From Taudactylus pleione (Eukaryota > Chordata > Amphibia > Anura > Myobatrachidae): 64,000 bases of DNA. The notes under the pieces were generated by a model. That model had not been told where the DNA came from and made no database searches. It saw only the letters and a program-made list of their open reading frames with translations. The stretch is from NCBI GenBank assembly GCA_031769625.1, contig JAUIMM010000689.1, positions 2,567,501 through 2,631,500 of the forward strand. Reading direction: 5' to 3'. Shown piece after piece: positions 44,179 through 54,990 of the stretch; within the stretch, counting starts at the first letter, position 1; every line of letters starts with the position of its first letter. The translations under genes and the position numbers were made by a program.

Positions 44179-44185
44179 TATATAT

Positions 44186-44830
44186 TGTGAAAAGAATCAC
44201 ATAGACCGGGTAAAATCCAACATACATTTATTTTCTCACCACAGGCAGGTATAAAGGACAGTGCAGTGTTAACAGGCAAGATGTTACAGACTGGAACACA
44301 AAACCTTCCAAACAGCAATACAGTTCTTTTACTGGACTCACAGGTCCAGGATCCCTAAGGGCTATATGTCACACCCGCCGGTTTTGGCTGGCCGGCCGGC
44401 CAAAACCAGACTTTTTCTGCCGGGTGTAACATATAATTAAACAAGGAACCTGGTGGGTCCTTTCAAACAGCACGTCTGCCGTATTACAGCCAGCAATATC
44501 CACTGAGAAGGACGGGTGCCGTGCCGTGCAGTCCCTGCAAGACAGTGGAGTATAGGAAACAATGTTTCCTTTCACACACATCGGCCGGCATGTACTACTG
44601 CTGCTGCGAATGCCCAGTAGACAAAGTAAAAAAAAAATAAAAACACATTAAAAACGGCTCAAAGCTGCTGCATGTGAAAGGCACTGAGTGCCTGAAAAAG
44701 ACGGCCGGCTTCGGCCTGGTTTTTAGCAGTCCGGCCAAAAACGGCAGGTGTGAAATAGTCCTAAAACTAGTCACCCCCGGGCCTATAACCTGGGAGACAA
44801 ATTCACCATCAGTATCAGTTTCCCAGTGTC
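44186..44830 (-). repeat. 3' LTR of the Gmr1-like element, interrupted
   Basis: TGTGAAAAGAATCACATAGACC to AGGATCCCTAA matches the 5' LTR from its outer edge inward. After the MITE at 44359-44761, similarity resumes at AACTAGTCACCCCCGGGCC and then fades near 44830. The remainder is diverged or replaced. Confidence 0.75.
44359..44761. mobile_element. MITE with TAA duplication inside the 3' LTR
   Basis: The inverted ends GGGCTATATGTCACACC and GGTGTGAAATAGTCC are flanked by TAA (44356-44358 and 44762-44764). The intact LTR at 50068 reads straight through the site (CCCTAACACTAG), which confirms the insertion. Internal palindromes include GGCTGGCCGGCCGGCC at 44388. The 3 bp TAA duplication suggests a PIF/Harbinger type. 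Confidence 0.88.
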
Positions 44831-45044
44831 TCTGCAGCTTTTACCAGCCACACACAAGCGTCTGTAATCAGCTGCCTTTCCAAACTCAAACTTACACACA
44901 CACAAACCCTGGCCTGGATCTGACAACCTGTAGATTTACAACTATGTCAGATTTATCCTTTCCTTGCCACACTCCTTTCCCCTTAGCTTCAACCACCCTG
45001 GTGAAGCTAACACTCTTTCAGACGAGCTCTCCGCCTCGCCCACC

Positions 45045-45625
45045 TCTATTAATAATAATAATATTTATATAGCGCTTTTCTCCTAAAGGATTCAAAGTGC
45101 TTTACATTTCCCTTTACCGTACAAAATACAAAACAAGCTTAACAAGGGACATTAGTGAAATGTTTAGGTGAACAGGTAAATCTTGAGTCTATTTTTGAAG
45201 GATTCTAGAATGGAGGCCTCAAACTGTACAGGGAAGTGAGTTCCATAAGGTCGGAGCCACAAAACGGATAGCTCAATCCCCAGATGAATTCCGGGAGGTT
45301 CTAGGTACTTCATCAACGGATCGCAGTTTTCGAGTGGGACATTAAGGAATCAGAAGCTGCTTCAGGTACCTTGGGCCCTGGTTATGTAGGGCTTTGAAAG
45401 TTAGTAAGCTAATCTTGAAATCAATTCGCCATTTGACAGGCAGCCAGTGAAAGGAGTAGAGAATGGGTGTTATGTGGCTGGAACGGGGCTGGTTAGTTAA
45501 TAGCCTGGCAGCTGCGTTTAGTACCATCTGCAACTGGTGCAATTCTTTTGCTGGGAGACCAAGGTAGAGGGCATTGCAGTAGTCTAGGCGGTAAATATAT
45601 AAATGCATGTATGACTTTAGGCAGA
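45045..45625 (-). pseudogene. L2-like LINE 3' fragment
   Basis: The minus-strand frame reads RLDYCNALYLGLPAKELHQL, NAAARLLT, ITPILYSFHWLPVKWRIDFK and LTFKALHNQGPRYL, the characteristic C-terminal region of L2-type RT proteins. A 3' tail with GCGCTATATAAA and (ATT)n lies at 45045-45075. It is a 5'-truncated insertion between RNase H and the 3' LTR of the Gypsy element. Confidence 0.85.
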
Positions 45626-46029
45626 TTTGAGAGAATTAAGCGCTTGACTCTGGCTATGTTCCTCAATTATAGATATTTGCGTCATCTGACCAGGAACACA
45701 ATTCTCTACCAGTATCCAGAGCTCGTCTTGCACCCTCTCTTCCTCCCCTAGCTTCACCATACGGTTGTTCGGAGGTTCGGGACCCACAAACTTTCTGAAA
45801 AGGGCATCAGCATTGAGGTGCTGTTGCCCTGGTCTATGTTGTACCTCAAATTTGAATGTCTGTAAAGCCAAAAACCAGCGTTTGTGTTTGTGTGCATCCA
45901 CTGTGAGGGAGCATGATCTGTGACTAGCCGGAATTCTTGCCCCAATAGATATTTTAGCAACTCTACTTCCCATTTAATCCCCAAGCACTCCTGTTCCACA
46001 GTTGAGTGCTTGCGTTCTCTGGGCAGCAA
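45620..46029 (-). pseudogene. Gypsy RNase H, relic
   Basis: HSTVEQECLGIKWEVELLKY and FRLVTDHAPSQWM are typical of Ty3/Gypsy RNase H, including the Asp in TDHAP. It continues as FKFEVQHRPGQQHLNADALF after a frame change. It directly follows the RT remains and precedes the 3' LTR region. Confidence 0.85.
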
Positions 46030-46099
46030 TTTCCGTCTAAGATACAGTGTGGGTTTCTCCTCCCCGTCTACCTCCTGGGAAAGGACGGCTCCTAAGCCT

Positions 46100-47110
46100 G
46101 TCCCAGAGGATCAGTCTGCAACACAAACAGCTTCTTAAAGACAGGAGCTTGCAAAACAGGCTCAAAACACACAGCTCGCCTTAAATCCTGCCAAGCAGCC
46201 TCTGCTGGTCTAGACTACATTATCTGATCTGGAGATTGTTTCTTAAGCCACTCAGTCAGTGGAGCCCTAGTGGCAAAATCACGTATGAATCTGCAGTAAT
46301 AACCCACCAGACCAAGGAATGTTCTGCATTGTGATTTAGGTTTAGGCCACGTGAGGACTGCTTCCATCTTACTGTGCTGAGTTTTAACCTGCCTTCTGCC
46401 TACAATTTATCCCAAGTATTTCGCCTCCACCATTCCAATGGCACATTTCTCAGGGTTAGTGGTAAATCCTTGTGCCCGTAAAGACTGTAACACTGCCTCT
46501 ACCCTTGGAAGGTGCGACTCCCAGTCAGAGCTAAAGATGATGATGTCGTCTAAATATGCAGCTGCATACTCCCTATTGGACCGAAGCAACTTACTCATAG
46601 ATAGCCCTCTGGAAAGTTGCTGGGGCTCCATGGAAACCAAAAGGCAGCATTTTGTACTGGAATAAACCCTCTGGGGTAGAGAAGGCTGTTTTTGCTTTAG
46701 CAGCTTCAGTCAAAGGAATCTGCTAATACTCTTTTGTCAAATCAAGAGTATTACTGGCTTTTTGCTAGATTCTCCACCAGCACTTCAACCCGGGGCATAA
46801 GGTAGGAGTCAAACTGAAAAACTTTACTTAACTAGCGAAAGTCATTACAGAATCTTAAAGTCCCCAAAGGCTTAAGCACTAAGACAATGGGGTTATTCCA
46901 TCATTGTTTGATTCCTCTATGACCCCCAAGTGCAGCATCTCCTCCACCTCTCGTTTTACTGCTGTCCGTTTTGCCTCAGGTATGCGATAGGGTCTCTGCT
47001 ATATTATCACCCCGGGACAAGTAACAATATAATTTGTATAATTTGGGTCTTTCCCGGAATAGCAGAGAAAACATCTTGGTTTCGTGATACTAAGCTAGCT
47101 CACTACTTCC
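46100..47110 (-). pseudogene. Gypsy reverse transcriptase, relic
   Basis: Readable pieces on the minus strand begin with an FSAIPGKTQIIQ segment near 47060. They continue through FCNDFR-like residues near 46855, then AFSTPEGLFQYKMLPFGFHG near 46680, and reach AAAYLDDIIIFSSDW at 46530-46570, which carries the YLDD catalytic box. A segment typical of the thumb follows (EAVLQSLRAQGF). Frame changes and stops interrupt the domain. Its position downstream of the integrase is the notable feature. Confidence 0.85.
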
Positions 47111-47169
47111 TGTTTTTGACTAAGACTGAAGGTGACCTCAATGGGTACCTGACAGTCTGAGGTTTTTTT

Positions 47170-48464
47170 TTAGCCACTAAAGAGGGCTGACTGACACTTC
47201 CTTTCCAAGGTTTTAATAGATTTATATGGTAAATTTCTGCCTCCTTCCTCTATGATCTCATAAGGACCTCGCCATTGAGCATACAATTTGCTCTCAGTAG
47301 TAGGCACAATCACCAGTACCTTGTCTCCTTGTTTGAAAGACCGGTCGACTGTGGTAATGTCATAATTGCGTTTCTGATGCTGTTGAGCTCTGTCCATATG
47401 GTCCTTCAGCAGTAGCGCAATCTGCCTTAACCGGCCATAAAATTGGGACAAAAACTGAACGATATTAGGATCTTGGCATGGCTGTTACTCCAACCCTTCT
47501 TTTAACACATCTAAAATCCCTCTAGGTTGCCTCCCATAGAGGAGTTCGAAGGGATTGAACCCTGTGGAGGATTGGGGTAACTCACGAACTGCAAACATCA
47601 AATAAGGCAGGAGTAGATCCCAATCTCACTTTTCTTGTGACACCGCCCTCTTTATCATCTGTTTAAGGATCTGGTTAAAGCATTCCACTAGGCCATCCGT
47701 TTGTAGGTGATAACCTGAGGTGGTAATCTTATCTACCCTTAACAGTCGGCACAAATCTTTCACCAATTTAGATACAACAGGGGTACCTTGATCTGTCAGA
47801 ACCTCTTTTGGTATTCCCAGATGGGTATACAGCATCAATAACTCCCGGGCAATAGCGCTATATTTCATGTTACATAGCGGGATGGCCTCTGGGTACCTTG
47901 AGACATAATCTACTACCACTAATATGTATTGATGCCCACGAGCAGATTTTTCCACCGGCCCTATCAGATCGATACCAATTCTCCCAAAAGGTCCAGAAAT
48001 GACAGGGAGGGAACCAAGGGTGCCCGAAACGCTGACCGGGGTGCTGTCTTCTGACACACTGGACATTCCTGACAATACTTTTTTACTGCTGCATGAATGC
48101 GGGGCCAGAAGAATCTTAACAGAATACACTGGAGAGTTTTCTCCTCCCCCAAATGGCCACCCCACAGGTGTGTATGAGCCACCCTCAACACCAACTGCTT
48201 GTGTTTCCGGGGAACCAACAATTGGTCTACTCTCTTACCCTGCAAATATGTTACACGATATAACAAATCATTTTTCAATGCAAAGTATGGTAAACCTTCT
48301 GCTGGTAAAGCCGTGATTAGTCTACCATTTATCTCTACAACATTTTCAAATGCATTTATCAACTTCTCATCATTCAGTTGGTCTTGGCCAAAGTCCTGTA
48401 AAGACACTTCCTTGTCAATGGGAAACCACTGTGCCTCCGTCTCACTCCCCCTCCTGCTGCTCAC
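47170..48464 (-). pseudogene. Gypsy integrase, relic
   Basis: The N-terminal zinc-binding segment has HTHLWGGHLGEEKT and CQECPVCQ (48180-48050). The core follows after a frame change: GIDLIGP with the first Asp, VLTDQGTPVVSKLV with the second Asp, and GLVECFNQILK with Glu. The C-terminal part at 47451-47170 includes HMDRAQQHQKRNYD, FKQGDKVLV and QWRGPYEIIEEGG. The domain lies between protease and RT. At least three lesions are present. Confidence 0.9.
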
Positions 48465-48554
48465 TGTCCAAGGAGGGTGTTACAGCCACCAAACTTTGGG
48501 ACACAGCATAGCTTGAGCTCTTGGGACACCTCTGACGTGGACCATCTGCTGTCA

Positions 48555-48887
48555 TCATGCCAAGTAACCACCTCTTGTAATAAAGGAAATACCCGACCTA
48601 GCATCAATGGGTAGGGTGGTCTGGCGGCTACTGCCGCTACCACCTTTTATCACTATCGGGAGGTGAACTCGGGGGCATTCTTCTACATCCCCATGTACAC
48701 GTATGATCTTTACCGGGGATAGCACCTGATCAGACCCAGGTGGAACCAGGTTGGCAGAGATGATGGTTGATTCGCTCCCAGTATCCACTAAGGCCCAAAC
48801 CTCCCGGCCTTCCACTCGCACCAAATGAAAAAAAGTGGTTTGCGCCAGCAGCCATGCTGACCACTGGTCGAGTTGTTTTTCCAGCAC
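48555..48887 (-). pseudogene. Gypsy protease, relic
   Basis: REVWALVDTGSESTIIS carries the aspartic protease DTG-S active site, followed by a strand-rich segment and VHLPIVIKGG. It lies between gag and integrase. The frame ends at a stop, and the connection to the integrase frame is broken. Confidence 0.85.
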
Positions 48888-49039
48888 TGCAATCCATCGG
48901 CTCGCTCTGCTCTAAGCATTCCTGCTCAATGACTGGGCTCGTCGAAGTCAAAACATACTGCTGGAGGTGGGTTGTTGGCTTTAACAACTTAGACCTTGGA
49001 TACTGGCTGGAACCCCTGCTTGGCTTTGTTCAACTTCCC

Positions 49040-49687
49040 AAGAGTCAGGTACCATTCAATCACCACCGCTAACTCCTCAAACATTTGAGGATCAGACTAT
49101 AGGGACCACTGTTGCACCACACAGTCTAGTACATGCACAGCATGGTCCTAAGCCACCATCTCTACTATACGCTGAGCAGAGTTTTTATCCAGCTGCAACC
49201 ATGCCTTACTCAGCCTAGCTAATTTGGCCAGCTGGACCCTTGGAGGCTCAGACGAGTTCAGCCGCCATTCCTGAAACTCCTGAGCTTTGTTGGGGCCAGT
49301 CACTCCAACCCTGCTGAGTATGGTCTTTTTCAAATGAGGATAGGAGCTTGCCTCAGTCACGTTTGAATAAACATAAGCTCTCTGAGGTTCTCCTGTGAGA
49401 CAGGGAGCAAGACTGGCAGCCCACTTCTCCTCATGCCATTTTAAACATGTTGCAGTACGCTCAAAGTTGCGCAGAAAAGGTTCATCATCATCAGATGGAG
49501 TAAGCTTCTGTAACACCTCTCGCTCATGCCAACCTTTCAGTATTTCAGTTAATTCTGCATATAATAACTGAAATTCAGTTTTTTGCCCAACAGCCAGAGC
49601 CTGCTGCCCCGCAACCAGAGTTTGCTGCCCTGCAGCTAGTTCTACATAACTTTTCAAAAGCTCTTCCGCATTACACTGCTTTTCCAC
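49040..49687 (-). pseudogene. Gypsy gag with SCAN-like capsid region
   Basis: The frame from 49687 starts with a repetitive AAGQQTLVAGQQALAVGQ stretch, a helical segment and then a capsid-like region (FLRNFERTATCLKW, LAPCLTGEPQRAYVY). The last part resembles the SCAN fold in pattern: EFQEWRLNSSEPPRVQLAKL, then RLSKAWLQLDKNSAQRIVEM. A TAG at 49148-49150 precedes further SCAN-like residues. The SCAN domain is reported to derive from this type of gag. Function in particle formation is inferred. Confidence 0.75.
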
Positions 49688-50067
49688 TTTGTGGATAAAT
49701 ATAGCAGGCTTAATTAACTTTCTCTTGTAAGCCAGATTCCCAGCAATCTTTATCAGCTGGCTTCTCTTAAAACTGCACTACATTCCCTGGGCTCCCAACC
49801 CCATACACAGGAATTAAGCAGTTTTATATTGTGCACAATTTGCATCTACACATGGACAGATTATCACTGTGAATAACTGCTGTTTTATGGCTGGCCTGCC
49901 ACACTCACCTACCCAGTTGCTAGTAATGCGACTCAGACCCACCAAGCCGCTGCGCAGCGGGTAGGGTCCTGCAATGCATCTCACTCTCTCTGTGGATGGA
50001 TCCGTTCACTATATCCAGGCTCTTGCTGCGTAGTAGTATCCAGCAAAGTCCCTGTTCAGACGCCAAA

Positions 50068-50461
50068 TGTGACAAGAATAACATAGACCGGGTACAATCC
50101 AATACACGTTTATTTTCTCACCAAAGGCAGGTATACAGGACAGTGCAGTGTTCATACACAGAATCATCCAAAAAGCAATACAGTTCTTTTAGTGGACTCA
50201 CCGGTCCAGGATCCCTAACACTAGTCACCCCTGGGCCTATAACCTGGGCGACTAATTCACTGTCACAATCACTGTAGACCTGCATTGCCACAGCTTTAAA
50301 GAGAGATAACAAGTTCTGCTAATTAGCCTTGCTTGTGGCTTACAACAGAGTCCAGGAAAACCTGGACTGGAGCTCATTACCATTTTGTTTTATTGTCCCA
50401 TTTTTGAACAAACCTGCTCCGCCAAATTAACCTCATGTGAACGCAGGCTGGCTCTGTCACA
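50068..50461 (-). repeat. 5' LTR of the Gmr1-like element
   Basis: On the minus strand it begins TGTGACAGAGCC and ends TTCTTGTCACA, a 394 bp LTR with TG...CA ends. Next to it, TTTGGCGTCTGAACAGGG (50050-50067) is a plausible primer-binding site. AATAAA lies near the end of the transcribed part (minus strand, near 50112). The other LTR at 44186 shares 44186-44358. Confidence 0.85.
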
Positions 50462-50530
50462 ATAGAAATAAAATTAAAGTGCACCTACAGCATACAAGTA
50501 AAAGGAATTTGCAACCCCACAGAAACTAAA

Positions 50531-52054
50531 TCCAAAATGTTAAAAATGTGTATTCACATAAGTGTACCACTATTAACACTTGCAGTGCTGGTTGCACCAA
50601 ATGACAATACATAAAAGTAATGAATAAATAAAATTTAATAATAAACACAATATATATATTTTGATCACAAAATAATTTCATATATAGATATAAATAAATA
50701 AAATCTAAATAAATTTGATGACATAAACAAATCTAAACAATTAAAATAATGCATACTGTGGATATCAGTGGATTTAATAGACCTTGCAATACTTGGTTTA
50801 AAAAAGAATAGCTATTTTGTACCTTCCTAATAATGAATACATAAATGTCCAGAATATTTGTCATATAGTATCAAAGTCCACAGACTTCAGTCAACAATTT
50901 CTGCACCTTCTAAACAGAAAAGGGGAGGGATTCCATCATATAAAAATAAGGATTTTATGAATGCACTTTTTATAGAAAACTTGTATAGCACTAATAGTTA
51001 CCATCCTTAGCAGGGAACTAATGTCTGCAACAAGAGACTTGTTGGCCGACAGGCTGATGTAAATCAAAGTAGCCCGGGGTATCAGCAGGTAACTTTGCAG
51101 CTGAAGAGAACGAGAATGAACATAACGAACGCAAGTCCAGGTGCCAGATTGATGATCATTCGGTTGGAGTAGCTCAACACGCAGAGTTCCGGACACCATA
51201 AAAATAAAGTACAAGTGCTTCAAAAGTGATTCTTTCCCCAATTTAGGTGCAATGTAAGGTAGGTCTGGAGTCCACGGTGCCTATAGATAGGGACAGCGAC
51301 GTGTTTCGTCTACTATACTTTTTGAAGCTAAATGAAATAGCTGCAGAGGCTGTACCAGTGCCCCACTCTAAAACCTACCTTCACCCAGCGTGGCTAGGTT
51401 TATTGCCGCATTCTGAGACAGCAGCGGTGTCTGACTGAGCTCCCTGGCACTCACTTTCCGGCCTGACTGGTGGGAGTTACGTTCTCTTCAACAGCTAATT
51501 TCCGGGGGATAACCCTGACTACTTTGAGTTACATCAGCCTGTCAGCCAATGACTGTCCTGTTGCAGATATTAGCTCTCTTCTAAGGATGGTAACTATTAG
51601 TGCTATACAAGTTTTCGATCAGAAAGTGCATTCATAAAATCCTTATTTTTATATGGTGGAATCCCTCCCCTCTTCTGTTTACAAGGTGCAGAAATTGTTG
51701 ACTGAAGTCTCTGGACTTTGATACTATATGACAAACATTCTGGTTATTTATATATTCATTACTCGGTACTGTAGATACAAAATAGCTATTACTTTTATTT
51801 AGACCAAATATTGCAAGATCATTAGGTCTATTAAATCCACTGATATCCACGGTATGCATTATTTTAATTGTTTAGATTTTTTTATGTCATCAAATTTATT
51901 TTGATTTTATAAATATCTATATATGAAATTCTTTGGAGAATATTGTGTTTAATATTACATTGAATTTATTAATTACTCTATGAATTACCATTTGGTGCAA
52001 CCAGCGCTGTAAGTGTTAATGCTGGTTCACTTATGTGAATTTAAAATTTTGGAC
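50531..52054. mobile_element. Foldback element with arms of about 550 bp
   Basis: TCCAAAATGTTAAAAATGTG at 50531 and TTTAAAATTTTGGA at 52041 open long inverted arms. Landmarks are ATTCACATAAGTG / CACTTATGTGAAT, TACTATATG / CATATAGTA and TAGTTACCATCCTTAG / CTAAGGATGGTAACTA. The arms run to about 51095 and from about 51510. The central 400 bp has no recognised domain. It abuts the protease of Gypsy element 2 and may have replaced the rest of its pol. Confidence 0.85.
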
Positions 52055-52297
52055 CATATATTCAGAATGCAAAGAACCCACTGTTAAATGGACTGGAGGA
52101 GTCTCATATTTAATTTTGCCACCTATAAGGTAATTTCTATTCAGATTGCAAACCGTAACCGCTTCAATAGTATCAACACAAGGAATACCAAGAGATTTGG
52201 CAAAATCAATAACTAGAAAGTTGCCAACAGCTTCACTGTCTAAAAAAGCAGAAACATCGGTAACTTGACGATTAAACAAGATCTGAGCTGGAATCAA
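52055..52297 (-). pseudogene. Gypsy element 2 protease, relic
   Basis: VSAFLDSEAVGNFLVIDFA corresponds to the retrotransposon protease active-site region, with DSE where DSG is usual. It continues with LGIPCV and VTVCNLN. The frame is cut at its 3' side by the foldback at 50531-52054. RT and integrase are not present. Confidence 0.7.
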
Positions 52298-52319
52298 AAC
52301 AGAATTTTTTGGAACAAAT

Positions 52320-52417
52320 TAATTGTACCCCTTCCTCATCCTTTAGGCCGTTGTCTTTTCTCAACTTAATAGGACAATTGTGAGCCAGGTGTCCCTTGCC
52401 TCCACAATAAAGACATA
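52320..52417 (-). pseudogene. Gypsy element 2 gag zinc knuckle, relic
   Basis: LCLYCGGKGHLAHNCP is a CCHC zinc knuckle, the nucleic-acid-binding end of gag. It is interrupted upstream (minus strand) by the serial-hairpin MITE at 52418-52918. Downstream there is a break before the protease. Confidence 0.85.
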
Positions 52418-52918
52418 GGGTCTCATTCAGACCAGGTCGCAAGCGCTGAGCGCTCAGAACTGGGTCGATGTTAAGGCCCTGCGCATGCGCAGCGGCCGCA
52501 CTGCGCGTGCGCAAGCCCCGGAGCAAGAGAGAGATTCTCTCGCTCCGGAGCTCACTACAAAAGGGGCGGCTGTCGATGGTGATCGACAGCTCGCCCCGTT
52601 TTGTAGGCGGGGCAGGGGGAGGCTACACTAACGGAACGCCTGCCGCCAGCAGTGATGTCAGTGGGGAGCTTCCTGCTCGATCAGAGCAGGAAGCTCCCTG
52701 GGGTTTGCGGTTGCCGAGACCCAATCTTAGGGTCTTGTCGCAAGCCCGATGGTCACGATAGTCTTGACCATCGCGACCATCAACCTGGTCGGTCGCTAAA
52801 GCTGTGGTTGGTAACCCACAGCTTAGCTAGCGACCAGGAGGCCGCATTTAAAAAATCAAGCGGCCGCCCTCATTCAGAGAGAGCGATCGCTTCTTGCGAC
52901 CGCCTCTGAATGAGGGCC
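52418..52918. mobile_element. Serial-hairpin MITE, copy D
   Basis: The ends GGGTCTCATTCAGA and TCTGAATGAGGGCC are inverted, with ATA on both sides (52415-52417, 52919-52921). Hairpins occur in reverse order to copy A: a CTCCGGAGC-type stem (52532-52552 region), AAGGGGCGGCTGTCGAT... (52560-52603), a 15 bp perfect stem at 52664-52698, GGTCACGATAGTC... (52750-52781) and AGCTGTGGTTGGTAACCCACAGCT-type (52800-52825). It splits the gag of Gypsy element 2. Confidence 0.9.
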
Positions 52919-52921
52919 ATA

Positions 52922-53310
52922 GTCCCAAGGACCATCTCCTGGATTTCTCATCTGAGGACAATCTGTATAGCCCCAGTTATACATCCTCCATAACAAATCC
53001 ACTTGGTATACAAAGAGTATTCGGGGATGATTCTTTCTACAATTTCCTTTCCTTTATACGTCTTAGTCAATTCTAATAGCTAAAAGCATGAGTTTTTCTA
53101 AAGCATCCGACACAGGGTAAATCCTTAATTTGTTCGGACAAGCCCATCCGAAATGGACTACGTAAGGCCGGGTCATTCCAAACACTGTCAACAGAACAAA
53201 CTCTGAATTCTGTACAGTATTCTTCAGGACAGCTGTGGCCTTGCTTAAGGTTATGTAAGTGGGATTCTGCAGCACTTACCGCCAGTGAATAGATGCCAGA
53301 CCTATAATTC
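52922..53310 (-). pseudogene. Gypsy element 2 gag, upstream part
   Basis: The frame contains EEYCTEFRVCSVDSVWNDPA and LRSPFRMGLSEQIKDL, the capsid pattern of Ty3/Gypsy gag proteins. It continues the zinc-knuckle fragment on the other side of the MITE. Frame changes are present. Upstream (higher coordinate) it runs into the MITE at 53315. Confidence 0.75.
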
Positions 53311-53314
53311 ACAC

Positions 53315-53633
53315 TAGGGGTGGGTACACACCTAAACGACCAGCAATCGTGCCGATGTTCAGGGTGTTTTGCCTTCACCCTGTACATCGCATGATTACCG
53401 GAACACACTGCACGATTTAATGAACGACGAAGCGCTTACTTGTTCCGTCCTTCTTTAATATGTATGGCACCAAATGCGATATCGTGTGATTGGCTGTGCA
53501 GCACAGCCAATCACACGATAACACATGCGACCAGCGGAAGTGCGCAATAGTGCGTACACACTAGGCGATATACACAAATTGTCGTGCCGATATGCTAAAT
53601 CGTGCAGATATTGCCCTGGTGTGTATGCACCCT
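53315..53633. mobile_element. MITE with TAGGGTGxxTACACACC-type ends
   Basis: TAGGGGTGGGTACACACC and GGTGTGTATGCACCCTA are inverted ends. The interior has an almost perfect hairpin TCGTGTGATTGGCTGTGC / GCACAGCCAATCACACGA at 53482-53519. It is inserted in or next to Gypsy element 2. Confidence 0.75.
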
Positions 53634-53639
53634 AAGATT

Positions 53640-54048
53640 ATGGATCCAACTGGAAATCACACAGAGATTTAGGATACCAGCAGTACAAAGTATTCACCAG
53701 GCACTCAGATCAGCATGCTTACACCAAGGCATACAGCTATAACTGATAAAGAGGTGAAGGCCTGGATGCCTTTTAGCACACACACAGACTAATGACAAAG
53801 CATCAATTAAGACCAACCACCTACAAGTGAAATAAGTTGCAGGTGTACTGGTGCACATAGGAAAGCAACCAGTGAGAATCCAAGCAATAACAACAGCTGC
53901 AGAATTCCTATGCAGCCTCTATTCACACACACATGCATACCAGACCAGCATGCAAAGTGGCTACTGACGCTGGTGTCCAGATCTCCTAACAACCAGTGGG
54001 ACCTGAGGAGGTAGTGAAACACAGCGTTGGCCACAATGGCCCCTAACA
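53640..54048 (-). repeat. Possible LTR of Gypsy element 2
   Basis: The minus strand from 54048 begins TGTTAGGGGCCATTGTGG and lies just upstream of the gag remains, where a 5' LTR is expected. No second copy exists in the window to confirm it, and the inner end is obscured by the MITE at 53315. Confidence 0.3.
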
Positions 54049-54990
54049 CATATATGGTAGATTTAAGCCCATCAAGCTATCCAATCTTTTTTATATTTAG
54101 AAGCCTTTTTATACTACACAAACATATGCTATAAAGAGACCATATTTCCTGAATTACATGAGTTCTCAAATAATTAGACAAGAGGAACAGAAAAAATATA
54201 ACAGAAAATTTAGAAGATAAAGTGACAATGTTTCATAACAATACATATTCTTTGTCAATGTTAACTGAACAACAGAAGAAAAAACAAAACAATGTTTCTT
54301 TTACTGTACCTTTGCTTGATAGAGAATACAACTGTGCCCCATATGCGAGTAGCAGGTTAGATATAATATAAACTTGAAGGGATGGCCAATGATATCTGAT
54401 GATCTATAAATAAGAATGACATCTGATGTTCTATAAATAAGAAAAATACAATGCATATGACACAAAAGGTTATTAAAAGTTAAATTTGAGATTTAAGCAA
54501 TGAATATATGTATTTAGTATAACTTAATAAAACATAATATTTTCAATGAAATGTGTGTTTAACTTCAAAAACTTGTGTATTAGAATATAGCCAAACTTGC
54601 AAAAGCAGTGGATAAAATATTAATATTTAGCTCTGACAATGTTTTCTAAACATATTACATCTCAATCATAATTTGTCACTTCAAAAGTGAGCAGTAATGT
54701 TCTTTAAAATATATATATATTTTTTTTTTGTGAAGGTTATCTTTAAAAGCCAATTATGAAATGGACAATTAAAAAAATATACTAAAAAGAAACAAAAAAC
54801 AAATGTGGAAAGATAATAAAAACGTCATCCTAAACTAAAATTTCTATTTTGCTTGGTAAATCATCTTCATTCCCAAAATATACTTACCAGGGTATGGTAT
54901 ATTCCCTTTGTACCCTGCTGCTTTACTGACTCCAGCATGCACAGCAAGTGCAGCAGACATCAGCAGAGCAGAGCCAAAATTTGGGAACAC
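54049..54990. other. AT-rich, nothing recognised
   Basis: Poly-A and poly-T rich sequence without element ends or coding motifs. The last part (54965-54992) may pair weakly with 61575-61605, which would make the target of giant foldback 2 itself partly palindromic. Confidence 0.35.

Larger units (their letters stand above)
44186..50461 (-). mobile_element. Ty3/Gypsy retrotransposon with IN before RT (Gmr1-like)
   Basis: LTR-like ends lie at 50068-50461 (complete) and 44186-44820 (interrupted). Between them, in element orientation, are gag (49687-49040), protease (48887-48555), integrase (48464-47170), reverse transcriptase (about 47110-46100) and RNase H (46029-45620). Ty3/Gypsy elements normally place RT before IN. 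The order seen here is the one described for the Gmr1 group. Stops and frame changes occur in every domain, so it is inactive. A MITE and an L2-like fragment are inserted near the 3' end. Confidence 0.88.
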
